This document shows positions 1-7,557 of a stretch of DNA of 64,000 bases, in pieces. Below the pieces are notes generated by a model, which had not been told where the DNA came from, did no database searches, and worked only from the letters and a program-made list of their open reading frames with translations. Source of the DNA: Nocardioides albertanoniae (GTDB lineage: Bacteria; Actinomycetota; Actinomycetes; Propionibacteriales; Nocardioidaceae); assembly GCF_006716315.1 (NCBI RefSeq), contig NZ_VFOV01000001.1, positions 2,186,501 through 2,250,500 on the forward strand, in the 5' to 3' direction. The stretch's first letter is position 1; each line of letters begins with the position of its first letter. Position numbers and translations under genes: made by a program.

Positions 1-208
1 CGGAGGGCACCAGGATGCCGGTGAGCATCTTGATCGTGGTCGACTTGCCCGCTCCGTTGGGGCCGATGTAGCCGACCATCTCGCCGGCGTCGATCTCGAA
101 CGACAGGTCGTGCACGGCGTGCTTCACCACCGGCGTACGCCTCAACCCGCCCGCCCGCTTGCGGATGGTGAACTCGCGGGACAGGTCCCGCACCTCGATC
201 AGCGACAC
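1..208 (-). CDS. ABC exporter ATP-binding protein (5' part, cut by window edge)
   Basis: This is the start of an ABC ATPase; the rest lies beyond the left edge. The visible 69 residues contain a Walker A motif ([12 protein letters not shown]) preceded by an extended beta-strand region typical of COG4586-type exporters. The GTG start at 208 lies 1 base after the TGA of the upstream permease gene, so the two are probably translationally coupled. Two ABC-2 type permeases (210-1034 and 1027-1848) precede it, giving the permease-permease-ATPase set of COG4587/COG3694/COG4586. The substrate is not known for this family. Confidence 0.9.
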   Translation of the reverse strand, partial: MSLIEVRDLSREFTIRKRAGGLRRTPVVKHAVHDLSFEIDAGEMVGYIGPNGAGKSTTIKMLTGILVPS

Positions 209-209
209 A

Positions 210-1034
210 TCAGCTCCCGGTCGATCGGTAGTGGCGGAGCCCCTGGCGCCAGACCAGCGCGGTCACACCGACCAGCACCAGGGCGGCAAGGGGAGAGGCG
301 AAGGGAAACCAGCCCGGGGAGCCGAGCGGGTCGGCGCGGCCGAGCAGGAACAGGCAGGGATACCAGTTCACGAACGCCAGCGGCAGCAGATAGGTCAGCG
401 AGCGGACGACCTCGCGCGGGAAGATCGTCATCGGATACTGCATGATCGTGTTGCCGCCGTAGGTGAAGGCATTGGCGAACTCCGAGGCGTCGGTGGTCCA
501 GAACTGGATCGTCGAGAAGATCACGAACACGCAGAAGTAGATCGCCACCCCCGAGACGAGCGCGAGCACCAGCACCAGGAGACGCTGAGGGGTCCAGTCG
601 ACGATGGGCGCCGCCCAGGCGAACACGGCCACCCCTTGAGCGATCTGCCCCAGACGGCGCAGCTCGAACCGGTCAGCGCACAGCTGCACCAGCACCGGGA
701 CCGGCTTCGTCATCATCGTGTCGAGGTCGCCGCTGCGCACCTTCTGGCCGATCTTCTCCACGCTCCCGACCAGCATGTCGGCGGTGCGGAACGCGATCGA
801 GGTGACGCCGTAGAGCAGCGCGATCTCACGCAGCCGGAAGCCGCCGTAGGCGTCGATGTGGGTGAACATCAACCAGATCGTCACGAAGTCGAGGAAGGTG
901 ATCAGCAGCCCGCTGACCGTCATCATCCAGAACGAGACCGGGTAGGCCATCGCCGCGCGCACCCACAGCAGCGCGATCTGCACGTAGGAGCGCGCCGCAT
1001 GAGCCAGGTAGGCGGGAGGTCGCTGCTCAACCAC
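210..1034 (-). CDS. ABC-2 type transporter permease (COG3694-like)
   Basis: A 274-residue integral membrane protein with about six hydrophobic segments and no signal peptide. The pattern of a short charged N-terminus, an early TM segment after residue 25 and the segment [10 protein letters not shown] fits the second permease of COG4586/4587/3694 exporters. The GTG start at 1034 overlaps the end of the preceding permease gene by 8 bases, and its stop is 1 base from the ATPase start, so the three genes form one operon read leftward. It presumably pairs with the 1027-1848 product to form the membrane channel. The substrate is unknown. Confidence 0.85.
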   Translation of the reverse strand: MVEQRPPAYLAHAARSYVQIALLWVRAAMAYPVSFWMMTVSGLLITFLDFVTIWLMFTHIDAYGGFRLREIALLYGVTSIAFRTADMLVGSVEKIGQKVRSGDLDTMMTKPVPVLVQLCADRFELRRLGQIAQGVAVFAWAAPIVDWTPQRLLVLVLALVSGVAIYFCVFVIFSTIQFWTTDASEFANAFTYGGNTIMQYPMTIFPREVVRSLTYLLPLAFVNWYPCLFLLGRADPLGSPGWFPFASPLAALVLVGVTALVWRQGLRHYRSTGS

Positions 1035-1848
1035 CCTGCACCACCACCTTGCGGGTCGCGGCGCGCAGCACCAGCGCGCACATCGCCAGCAGGACGATCG
1101 CCCACGCGACCTGCAGCCCGATCGCGGCGAGCATGTCGAGCCCGGCGTGACGGCCCAGCCAGATGTCGGCAGGGGTCTGGATGTAGGAGGCGAACGGCAG
1201 CCCCAGCGCGACCTGGCGCAGCCCGTCGGGGAAGAGGTTGAGCGGCAGCGTCAGTCCGCTGAAGAACGTCGCCATCACGCTGAGCAGCACCCGTGGGCCG
1301 GTCGCGTCGAGGAGCCAGAACGCGCTGCTGGCGAACAGGAACCGGATGGCGAAGCTGACCACCACCGCCAGGCACACACTGACCAGGAACCCGACCGCGC
1401 CGGCCGGCGCGGGCGCGACGAGGCCGAACAGCAACGCACCCACCACCGTCGGCGCGACCCCGCGGGTGAGGAAGTGGTAGAGCGCCCGGCCGAGGTCGGC
1501 GGCGAGGTACCAGCCGAGCACGCTGACGGGGCGGTAGAGATCCACGGCGATGTCGCCGTTGCGGATCCGCTCGGCGAGGTCGTCGGTCGAGCCCCCGCTC
1601 CACAGCGCGATGGTCATCAGCAGCGCCTGCCCGATCCAGACGAAGGTGACCGCTTGGTCCGCGCCGTAGCCGCCGGCGGTCGGATTCTGCTCCCACAGCG
1701 CCAGATAGGCGAAGCTGAGGATGATCCCGAAGACCGAGTTGGTGAAGATTCCGGCCAGCGTCGCGGCGGTGTAGGTGGAGTAGCGGCGGAAGGACCGGGT
1801 CGCGATCGCGGCGTACAGGCTCGGCGGTGAGTGCAAGGGCCCGGACAC
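1027..1848 (-). CDS. ABC-2 type transporter permease (COG4587-like)
   Basis: An integral membrane protein of about 273 residues with six or so hydrophobic stretches, including one around IFTNSVFGIILSFAYLAL. The reading frame is open back to 1944, but the extra N-terminal residues are basic and unlike a membrane permease, and they run into the promoter region of the divergent gene at 1991. The GTG at 1848 gives a length matching its partner permease (274 residues); a TTG at 1836 is also possible. It is the first gene of the leftward exporter operon. Function beyond export is not inferable. Confidence 0.8.
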   Translation of the reverse strand: MSGPLHSPPSLYAAIATRSFRRYSTYTAATLAGIFTNSVFGIILSFAYLALWEQNPTAGGYGADQAVTFVWIGQALLMTIALWSGGSTDDLAERIRNGDIAVDLYRPVSVLGWYLAADLGRALYHFLTRGVAPTVVGALLFGLVAPAPAGAVGFLVSVCLAVVVSFAIRFLFASSAFWLLDATGPRVLLSVMATFFSGLTLPLNLFPDGLRQVALGLPFASYIQTPADIWLGRHAGLDMLAAIGLQVAWAIVLLAMCALVLRAATRKVVVQGG

Positions 1849-1990
1849 CAGAGGTACGTTGGCACACCGGGGCCTGCGTACGCCAAGGGGTTTCCTGGAA
1901 TAACGTTGAACCAGCAACTGTTTGCCGAGTAGTTCGAATTTCAACTACCGTGGCCGGCGATCAGATCGGGTCACGAAAGGGGCAGGGATC

Positions 1991-3172
1991 ATGGGTATGC
2001 AGTTCGGAATCTTCACCGTCGGTGACGTGACGATGGATCCGACCACCGGCAAGACCCCGACGGAGCACGAGCGGATCAAGGCGACCGTCGAGATCGCCAA
2101 GCACGCCGAGGAGGTGGGGCTGGACGTCTTCGCCACCGGTGAGCACCACAACCCGCCGTTCATCGCCTCCAACCCGACCGCGACGCTGGCCTACATCGGT
2201 GCCCAGACCGACAACATCATCCTGAGCACCGCGACCACGCTGATCACCACCACCGACCCGGTGCTGATCGCGGAGGACTACGCCAAGATCCAGCACCTCA
2301 CCGACGGTCGCGTCGACCTGATGATGGGCCGCGGCAACACCGGCCCGGTCTACCCCTGGTTCGGCAAGGACATCCGCCAGGGCATCAACCTGGCCGTCGA
2401 GAACTACGCGCTGCTGCGCCGGTTGTGGAGCGAGGACGTCGTCGACTGGTCCGGCCGGTTCCGTACACCGCTGCAGGGCTACACCTCGACCCCGCGCCCG
2501 CTCGACGGGGTGGCCCCGTTCGTCTGGCACGGCTCGATCCGCTCGCCCGAGATCGCCGAGCAGGCCGCCTACTACGGTGACGGCTTCTTCCACAACCACA
2601 TCTTCTGGCCGGAGTCCCACGCCAAGCAGATGGTGAACCTCTACCGCCAGCGCTTCGAGCACTACGGCCACGGCACCGCCGACCAGGCGATCGTGGGGCT
2701 GGGCGGGCAGTTCTTCATGCGCCCCAACTCCCAGGACGCGATCGACGAGTTCCGTCCCTACTTCGACAACGCGCCCGTCTACGGTCACGGCCCCTCGCTG
2801 GAGGACTTCACCGAGGCCACGCCGCTCACCGTCGGCTCGCCGCAGCAGGTCATCGAGCGCACGCTGTCGTTCCGGGAGAACATCGGCGACTACCAGCGCC
2901 AGCTCTTCCTGCTCGACCACGCCGGGCTGCCGTTGAAGACCGTGCTGGAGCAGCTCGACCTCTACGGCGAGATCCTGCCGACCCTGCGCGCGGAGTTCGC
3001 GAAGCTGCGCAAGCCCGGTGTGCCGGACGCCCCGACCCACGCTGCCCTGGTGGAGAAGGCCGGCGGCGCGAAGGACTCGACCGTCTACGCCGACGGCGAC
3101 GCCGCCACCGGCTCCTCCGACCGGGCCGACCTCGACGCCGCGGACGCCCAGATCCTGGAAGGAGAGCTCTGA
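1991..3172 (+). CDS. FMN-dependent luciferase-like monooxygenase, CE1758 family
   Basis: A 393-residue TIM-barrel flavin monooxygenase of the bacterial luciferase superfamily. Recognisable segments are MGMQFGIFTVGD at the N-terminus, GEHHNPPF and the MGRGN turn used in binding flavin phosphate. The ATG at 1991 is preceded by a GGGGCAGGG ribosome binding site; a second ATG two codons later is possible. The next gene, 2 bases downstream, is the dedicated FMN reductase that accompanies this subfamily in corynebacteria and relatives (CE1758/CE1759 pairs). Reduced flavin would be supplied in trans and used with O2 on an unknown substrate. The C-terminal tail after about residue 350 is low-complexity and acidic. 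Confidence 0.88.
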   Translation: MGMQFGIFTVGDVTMDPTTGKTPTEHERIKATVEIAKHAEEVGLDVFATGEHHNPPFIASNPTATLAYIGAQTDNIILSTATTLITTTDPVLIAEDYAKIQHLTDGRVDLMMGRGNTGPVYPWFGKDIRQGINLAVENYALLRRLWSEDVVDWSGRFRTPLQGYTSTPRPLDGVAPFVWHGSIRSPEIAEQAAYYGDGFFHNHIFWPESHAKQMVNLYRQRFEHYGHGTADQAIVGLGGQFFMRPNSQDAIDEFRPYFDNAPVYGHGPSLEDFTEATPLTVGSPQQVIERTLSFRENIGDYQRQLFLLDHAGLPLKTVLEQLDLYGEILPTLRAEFAKLRKPGVPDAPTHAALVEKAGGAKDSTVYADGDAATGSSDRADLDAADAQILEGEL

Positions 3173-3174
3173 TC

Positions 3175-3828
3175 ATGAGCGAGACCAAGTCGATCGTGGT
3201 CGTCTCGGCGGGGCTCGGGGTGCCGTCCTCGACCAAGCTGCTGGCCGACATGCTGGCCGACGCCACCGTGTCGGCGATCGGCTCTCGGGGAGCCGAGGTC
3301 GACGTACGCCACGTCGAGCTGCGCGACCTCGCGCACGCGCTCACCGACCACCTGCTCACCGGGTTTCCGACCGCTGACCTGAAGGCGGCCATCGACGCCG
3401 TCCACGACGCCGACGGGGTGATCGCGGTGACGCCGGTCTTCTCGGCCTCCTACTCCGGCCTGTTCAAGACCTTCTTCGACGTCTTGGAGCAGGGTGTGCT
3501 CGACGCCAAGCCGGTGCTGGCGGCCGCCACCGCCGGCACCGCCCGTCACTCGCTCGTCATCGAGCATGCGATGCGGCCGCTGTTCTCCTACCTGCACGCT
3601 GTGGTCGTCCCGACCGGCGTGTTCGCCGCCACCGACGACTTCGCGGGCGGCTCCGAGCTGCGCAAGCGTGTCGACCGGGCAGCCGGCGAGCTCGCCGCAC
3701 TGGTCGCCGGCTCCCACGGGCCGGCGGCCGCCACGCCGGCGCGCAAGCTGGTGGAGGACGAGTTCGCGAGCCCGACCTCCTTCGAGACGCTGCTGAAGCA
3801 GGCATCCGAGGGTCCGCCGGAGTACTGA
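3175..3828 (+). CDS. NADPH-dependent FMN reductase, CE1759 family
   Basis: A 217-residue flavodoxin-like NAD(P)H:FMN reductase. It opens with a beta-strand and phosphate loop (VVVSAGLGVPSSTKLLAD) followed by the family segment VTPVFSASYSGLFKTFFD. It is thought to provide reduced FMN to the luciferase-like monooxygenase directly upstream; only 2 bases separate the genes, and the ATG is close behind the preceding TGA. The pairing is known from corynebacteria and other actinobacteria, but no substrate has been assigned to the pair that I can state with confidence. Confidence 0.88.
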   Translation: MSETKSIVVVSAGLGVPSSTKLLADMLADATVSAIGSRGAEVDVRHVELRDLAHALTDHLLTGFPTADLKAAIDAVHDADGVIAVTPVFSASYSGLFKTFFDVLEQGVLDAKPVLAAATAGTARHSLVIEHAMRPLFSYLHAVVVPTGVFAATDDFAGGSELRKRVDRAAGELAALVAGSHGPAAATPARKLVEDEFASPTSFETLLKQASEGPPEY

Positions 3829-3922
3829 GGCCGGGCCCGGCCTGCGCGGGGTCCCCGGGGTTCGGGGTCGAGTGAGACACAATGGACAGCGACCGCTGCC
3901 CCCAACGTCGAGCGGAGCCCTT

Positions 3923-4582
3923 GTGACGAGCTTCGAGCCGAGCGTCGTCGTTGCCGACGAGTCGCCGCTGCTCCGTGCCGGCCTCACCGCCCTGCTCGCC
4001 CGCGGTGGCTATCAGGTGGTCGCCGACGCATGCGACAGCGACCAGCTCCTGCAGGCGGTCACCGACACGATGCCGAGCGTCGTCGTCACCGACGGCCGGT
4101 TGGGCGCCGGCAACATCGACGAGGGCATCACGGCCGCGATCCGGGTGCACGAGAAGGTGCCCGAGATGGGCATCATCGTGCTCGGTGAGTCGGTCGCCAC
4201 GACGTACGCGGCCAGGGTCTTCGCCAGCACGGGCACCGGCGGTCTCGCCTATCTGCGCAAGTCGCGCGTGCGCGCCACGCCTCACTTCCTCGACGTGCTC
4301 GGCCGCGTGGCGTCGGGGGAGGTGGTGGTCGACCCGCAGGTCATCGACCGGATGAAGACGGTCAAGCACGACGCCGAGGCGATGGCCGCCCTGACGCTGC
4401 GGGAGCGGGAGGTGATGGCCATGCTCGGCACCGGCTATCCCGAGCGCGCCATCATCAGCAGCCTGTTCGCCAACAAGCGGCAGTTTCAGCTGTGCCTGGG
4501 CGAGATGCTCGTCAAGCTCGGTCTGCCGGCCGGTGTCGAGCATCGCCGGGCGCCGACACCGTTGACGCACCTGAGGCCCTAG
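3923..4582 (+). CDS. Degenerate NarL-type response regulator
   Basis: A 219-residue protein with a receiver-like domain (about residues 5-120) and a LuxR-type C-terminus (about 150-200). The receiver keeps an acidic pair (VVVADES), the phospho-acceptor strand (VVVTDGR) and the lysine (LRKS). The helix-turn-helix begins canonically (LTLREREVMAML) but the normal SNKEIA and TVKTH segments are replaced by PERAIIS and QFQLCLG, so DNA binding may be altered or lost. The GTG at 3923 was chosen for its AGCGGAG ribosome binding site; the frame is open to 3872. No histidine kinase is adjacent. Confidence 0.75.
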   Translation: MTSFEPSVVVADESPLLRAGLTALLARGGYQVVADACDSDQLLQAVTDTMPSVVVTDGRLGAGNIDEGITAAIRVHEKVPEMGIIVLGESVATTYAARVFASTGTGGLAYLRKSRVRATPHFLDVLGRVASGEVVVDPQVIDRMKTVKHDAEAMAALTLREREVMAMLGTGYPERAIISSLFANKRQFQLCLGEMLVKLGLPAGVEHRRAPTPLTHLRP

Positions 4583-4595
4583 GGCCCCAGGTGCG
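4566..4595. terminator. Bidirectional hairpin terminator
   Basis: A hairpin with 14-base arms, CGCACCTGAGGCCC and GGGCCCCAGGTGCG, one mismatch and a 2-base loop. It contains the stop codon of the response regulator gene and sits between that gene and the convergent PEBP gene ending at 4622. There is no T-tract, which is usual in this GC-rich group. Confidence 0.6.
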
Positions 4596-4621
4596 ACCGG
4601 CGTACGTCGCGGGTGTGCCTC

Positions 4622-5149
4622 TCAGGCCTGGTGGGTGCCCACCACGACGGCGCGCCCCAGGGCCTTGAACGCGAGGTTGAAGCTGACGACCGTGGGCGTG
4701 ACCGAGTCGTCGACGCCGAGGCTCTCCTCGCCGACGGCGTGGACGACGAAGTAGTAGCGGTGCACCTGGTCGCCGGCCGGGGGAGCGGCGCCGCCGAACT
4801 CCTTGGTGCCGAAGTCGGTGGCGACGTGGAACGCCTTGCCCGGCAGGTCGGCATCGCCGGCACCGGCGCCGGCCGGCAGCTCGGTCACGTCAGCGGGCAC
4901 GTCGACCAGGCACCAGTGCCAGAAGCCGCTGGGCGTGGGCGCGTCCGGGTCGAAGCAGGTGATGACGTACGACTTCGTCCCCTCGGGCGCGTCGCTCCAG
5001 CGCAGCTGCGGCGAGGTGTTGCCGCCGTCGTGGAGCTGGTCCTGCTTCAGGGGCTGCCCGTCGCTCACGTCGTCGCTGGTCAGCGTGAAGGAGGGCAGGG
5101 CGGGCATGAGCGAGTAGGGGTCGGGTTTCACCGGGCGATCGAGTGACAT
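4622..5149 (-). CDS. YbhB/YbcL family PEBP-like protein
   Basis: A 175-residue phosphatidylethanolamine-binding protein (Raf kinase inhibitor-like) fold. The ligand-pocket segments are visible: [14 protein letters not shown], where Asp-Pro-Asp-Ala-Pro and the following His line the anion site, and [11 protein letters not shown] near the C-terminus. Bacterial members bind small anions or lipids but have no settled role. I took the ATG at 5149; an ATG nine bases upstream (5158) is in frame. It is convergent with the response regulator and divergent from the methyltransferase gene. Confidence 0.88.
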   Translation of the reverse strand: MSLDRPVKPDPYSLMPALPSFTLTSDDVSDGQPLKQDQLHDGGNTSPQLRWSDAPEGTKSYVITCFDPDAPTPSGFWHWCLVDVPADVTELPAGAGAGDADLPGKAFHVATDFGTKEFGGAAPPAGDQVHRYYFVVHAVGEESLGVDDSVTPTVVSFNLAFKALGRAVVVGTHQA

Positions 5150-5218
5150 GCCCACCAACGTAGTCCGCGTATCGACCCGTTGTCAGGCCGTGGCGCGGCG
5201 TTGGGCGAGGATGTACCC

Positions 5219-6445
5219 ATGAGTTCTGAGCATGCCGTTCCCTACCCCGCCGGTCTCATCCTGGAGGGGCGCAGGGTGGTCGTTGTGGGCGGCGGCCGCG
5301 TGGCGCAACGACGGGTGCCGGCGCTGATCGCGGCCGGCGCGCGGGTCGAGGTCGTCTCGCCCTCGCTGACGCCTGCGCTCGAGGGTCTGCTCGGCTCCGG
5401 CGAGATCACCTGGCGTGAGGCTCGCTTCTCCGCCGAGATGCTCGACGGCGCCTGGTATGTCATCGCGGCGACCCAGAACGCCGAGGTCAACGAGGAGGTC
5501 TCGGCCGCTGCCGAGGAGCGACGGATCTTCTGCGTACGCTCCGACGACGGCCGAGAGGCCACCGCCTGGACCCCGGCGACCGGGCACGACGGCGACCTGA
5601 CCGTCGCTGTGCTGGCCAACCGCGACCCGCGCCGCTCCGCCGGGGTGCGCGACCGGATCCTCGACGGGCTCCGCTCGGGTGCGCTGATCGCGCCCCACGA
5701 GCGCCAGCGGGTGCCCGGGGTGACCCTGGTCGGTGGCGGCCCGGGCGATCCGGGGCTGATCTCGGTCGCCGGTCGCAAGGCGCTGATGGAGGCCGACATC
5801 GTCGTCGCCGACCGGCTCGCCCCGCGAGAGCTGCTCTCCGAGCTGCCCGCCGACGTCGAGCTGGTCGACGTCGCCAAGCTCCCCCGCGGACGCTCGGCCC
5901 AGCAGGAGGAGATCAACCGGATCATCGTCGAGGCGGCCAAGGACGGCAAGGCCGTCGCGCGTTTCAAGGGCGGCGACAACTTTATCTTCGGACGTGGCTT
6001 CGAGGAGGTGCTGGCGTGCCGCGAGGCCGGTGTGCCGGTCCACGTCATCCCGGGTCTGACCTCGCCGGTCACGGTGCCCGGGGTCGCCGGGATCCCTGTC
6101 ACCCACCGTGGCGTCGCCCACGAGTTCACCGTCATCTCCGGTCACGTCCCGCCCGACGACCCGACCTCGCTGACCAACTGGTCCGCCGTCGCCGGTCTCG
6201 GTGGCACGCTCGTGCTGCTGATGGCGGTCCAGAACGCCCCCGCGATCGCGGCCGCGCTGATCGACGGTGGCCGCCCCGGGTCGACGCCGGTCGCGGTCAT
6301 CTGCGACGGCACGATGCCCACCGAGCGTACGGTCCTGGCGACCCTCGAGACGCTGGAGAAGACCTTGGGTGACGAGAAGGTGCAACCTCCGGCGATCATC
6401 GTCATCGGCGAGGTCGTCCGCGTCGCCCACCCCGACTCGTTCTGA
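5219..6445 (+). CDS. cobA: Precorrin-2 dehydrogenase / uroporphyrinogen-III C-methyltransferase fusion
   Basis: A 408-residue CysG-like bifunctional enzyme. Residues 1-170 form the NAD-binding precorrin-2 dehydrogenase half (VVVVGGGRVAQRRV near residue 20). Residues 180-405 are uroporphyrinogen-III methyltransferase: VGGGPGDPGLISVAGRKAL at its start, then VADRL, the FKGGDNFIFGRGFEE loop and VIPGLTSP. It makes precorrin-2 and sirohydrochlorin on the siroheme/cobalamin branch. At 408 residues it is shorter than E. coli CysG (457), mainly in the linker. The ATG at 5219 was preferred because the frame before it is proline/arginine-poor non-coding-like sequence. Confidence 0.92.
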   Translation: MSSEHAVPYPAGLILEGRRVVVVGGGRVAQRRVPALIAAGARVEVVSPSLTPALEGLLGSGEITWREARFSAEMLDGAWYVIAATQNAEVNEEVSAAAEERRIFCVRSDDGREATAWTPATGHDGDLTVAVLANRDPRRSAGVRDRILDGLRSGALIAPHERQRVPGVTLVGGGPGDPGLISVAGRKALMEADIVVADRLAPRELLSELPADVELVDVAKLPRGRSAQQEEINRIIVEAAKDGKAVARFKGGDNFIFGRGFEEVLACREAGVPVHVIPGLTSPVTVPGVAGIPVTHRGVAHEFTVISGHVPPDDPTSLTNWSAVAGLGGTLVLLMAVQNAPAIAAALIDGGRPGSTPVAVICDGTMPTERTVLATLETLEKTLGDEKVQPPAIIVIGEVVRVAHPDSF

Positions 6446-6532
6446 GCGGCGCAGACGCTCCCCGCCGACGTGGAGGTCGGGGAGCGTACGGATGTGTGGG
6501 GGAGTCCGGTGCGCGCCTACCCTGGACCCCTC

Positions 6533-7336
6533 ATGGCTGACCTGATCGAGATCTCCGACCCCGCCGATCCGCGGCTTGCCGACTACCGCGACCTCCGCGA
6601 CGTCGAGCTGCGCAAGTCGCTGGAGTCGTCGGAGGGCCTGTTCCTGGCCGAGGGGGAGAAGGTCGTACGCCGGGCGGTGGCCGGTGGCTTCGAGCCGCGC
6701 TCGTTCCTGATGGCACCCAAATGGCTCGACGGGCTGGCCGACACGCTCGCCACGACCGACGCGCCCTGCTACGTGATGAGCGAGAAGGCTGCCGAGGAGG
6801 TGACCGGGTTCCACGTGCACCGCGGTGCGCTCGCCTCGTTGAAGCGACGGCCGCTGCCGTCGGTGGAGTCGGTCCTGGCCGGCGCCCGTTCGGTCCTAGT
6901 GCTCGAGGACATCGTCGATCACACCAACGTAGGCGCGATCTTCCGCTCGGGCGCCGCGCTGGGCTTCGATGCGGTACTGCTGGCGCCGCGGTGCGCCGAC
7001 CCGCTCTACCGCCGCTCGATCAAGGTCGCGATGGGCGCCGTCTTCGCGCTGCCGTGGACCCGTCTGCCGGACTGGTACGAAGCGCTCCCGTCCCTCTCCG
7101 CCGCCGGCTTCACCACCGTCGCCCTGACCCTCGCCGACGACGCCGTAGACATCGAGAGGGCTGTCGAAGGCGTCGACAAGGTCGCCCTCGTCCTCGGCTC
7201 CGAGGGCCACGGCATCTCCCCTCGCTGGCAGCACGCCTCCGACCGCCGCGCCATCATCCCGATGTCCGCCGGCATCGACTCCCTCAACGTCGCCGCCGCC
7301 ACCGCCGTCGCCTGCTACGTCACCGCCCGCCGGTAG
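6533..7336 (+). CDS. TrmH/SpoU family RNA 2'-O-ribose methyltransferase
   Basis: A 267-residue SPOUT methyltransferase with an N-terminal substrate-binding domain (from about residue 10, ending near 100) and a C-terminal knot. The three signatures are visible: VLEDIVDHTNVGAIFRS, VLGSEGHGIS and SLNVAAATAVACY. It would 2'-O-methylate ribose in rRNA or tRNA; the exact target cannot be read from sequence. The ATG at 6533 follows a TACCCT box by 9 bases with no ribosome binding site, so a leaderless transcript is likely. It ends at a tandem repeat array. Confidence 0.9.
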   Translation: MADLIEISDPADPRLADYRDLRDVELRKSLESSEGLFLAEGEKVVRRAVAGGFEPRSFLMAPKWLDGLADTLATTDAPCYVMSEKAAEEVTGFHVHRGALASLKRRPLPSVESVLAGARSVLVLEDIVDHTNVGAIFRSGAALGFDAVLLAPRCADPLYRRSIKVAMGAVFALPWTRLPDWYEALPSLSAAGFTTVALTLADDAVDIERAVEGVDKVALVLGSEGHGISPRWQHASDRRAIIPMSAGIDSLNVAAATAVACYVTARR

Positions 7337-7341
7337 TAGCC

Positions 7342-7408
7342 GAGACGTCACTTCTGCAGGTCGATGCGTCACGTACGTCGGTCGAGACGTCACGTGCGTC
7401 GTTGAAGC
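7342..7408. repeat. 21-bp tandem repeat array (three units)
   Basis: Three direct units begin at 7347, 7368 and 7389, each opening GTCAC and carrying a central GGTCGA or related core, with an exact 21-base period. They lie just after the TrmH stop codon, before the convergent membrane-protein gene. The unit family is the same as the array at 37004-37122. Between 7409 and 7557 I see no gene. Confidence 0.65.
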
Positions 7409-7557
7409 GCCCGGTGTGCTGGCCGAGTAGGTGAGTTGGTGCCAGCTCGACTGATCGGAGTGTGCCCGAGACATGAGGACATGTTCCGCTGGTTGTCGGG
7501 CTCTGCCCGTAGGTGAGATTGCTGATGCGCCGGAACGCTGCGGGTGGATCCTCCCAG

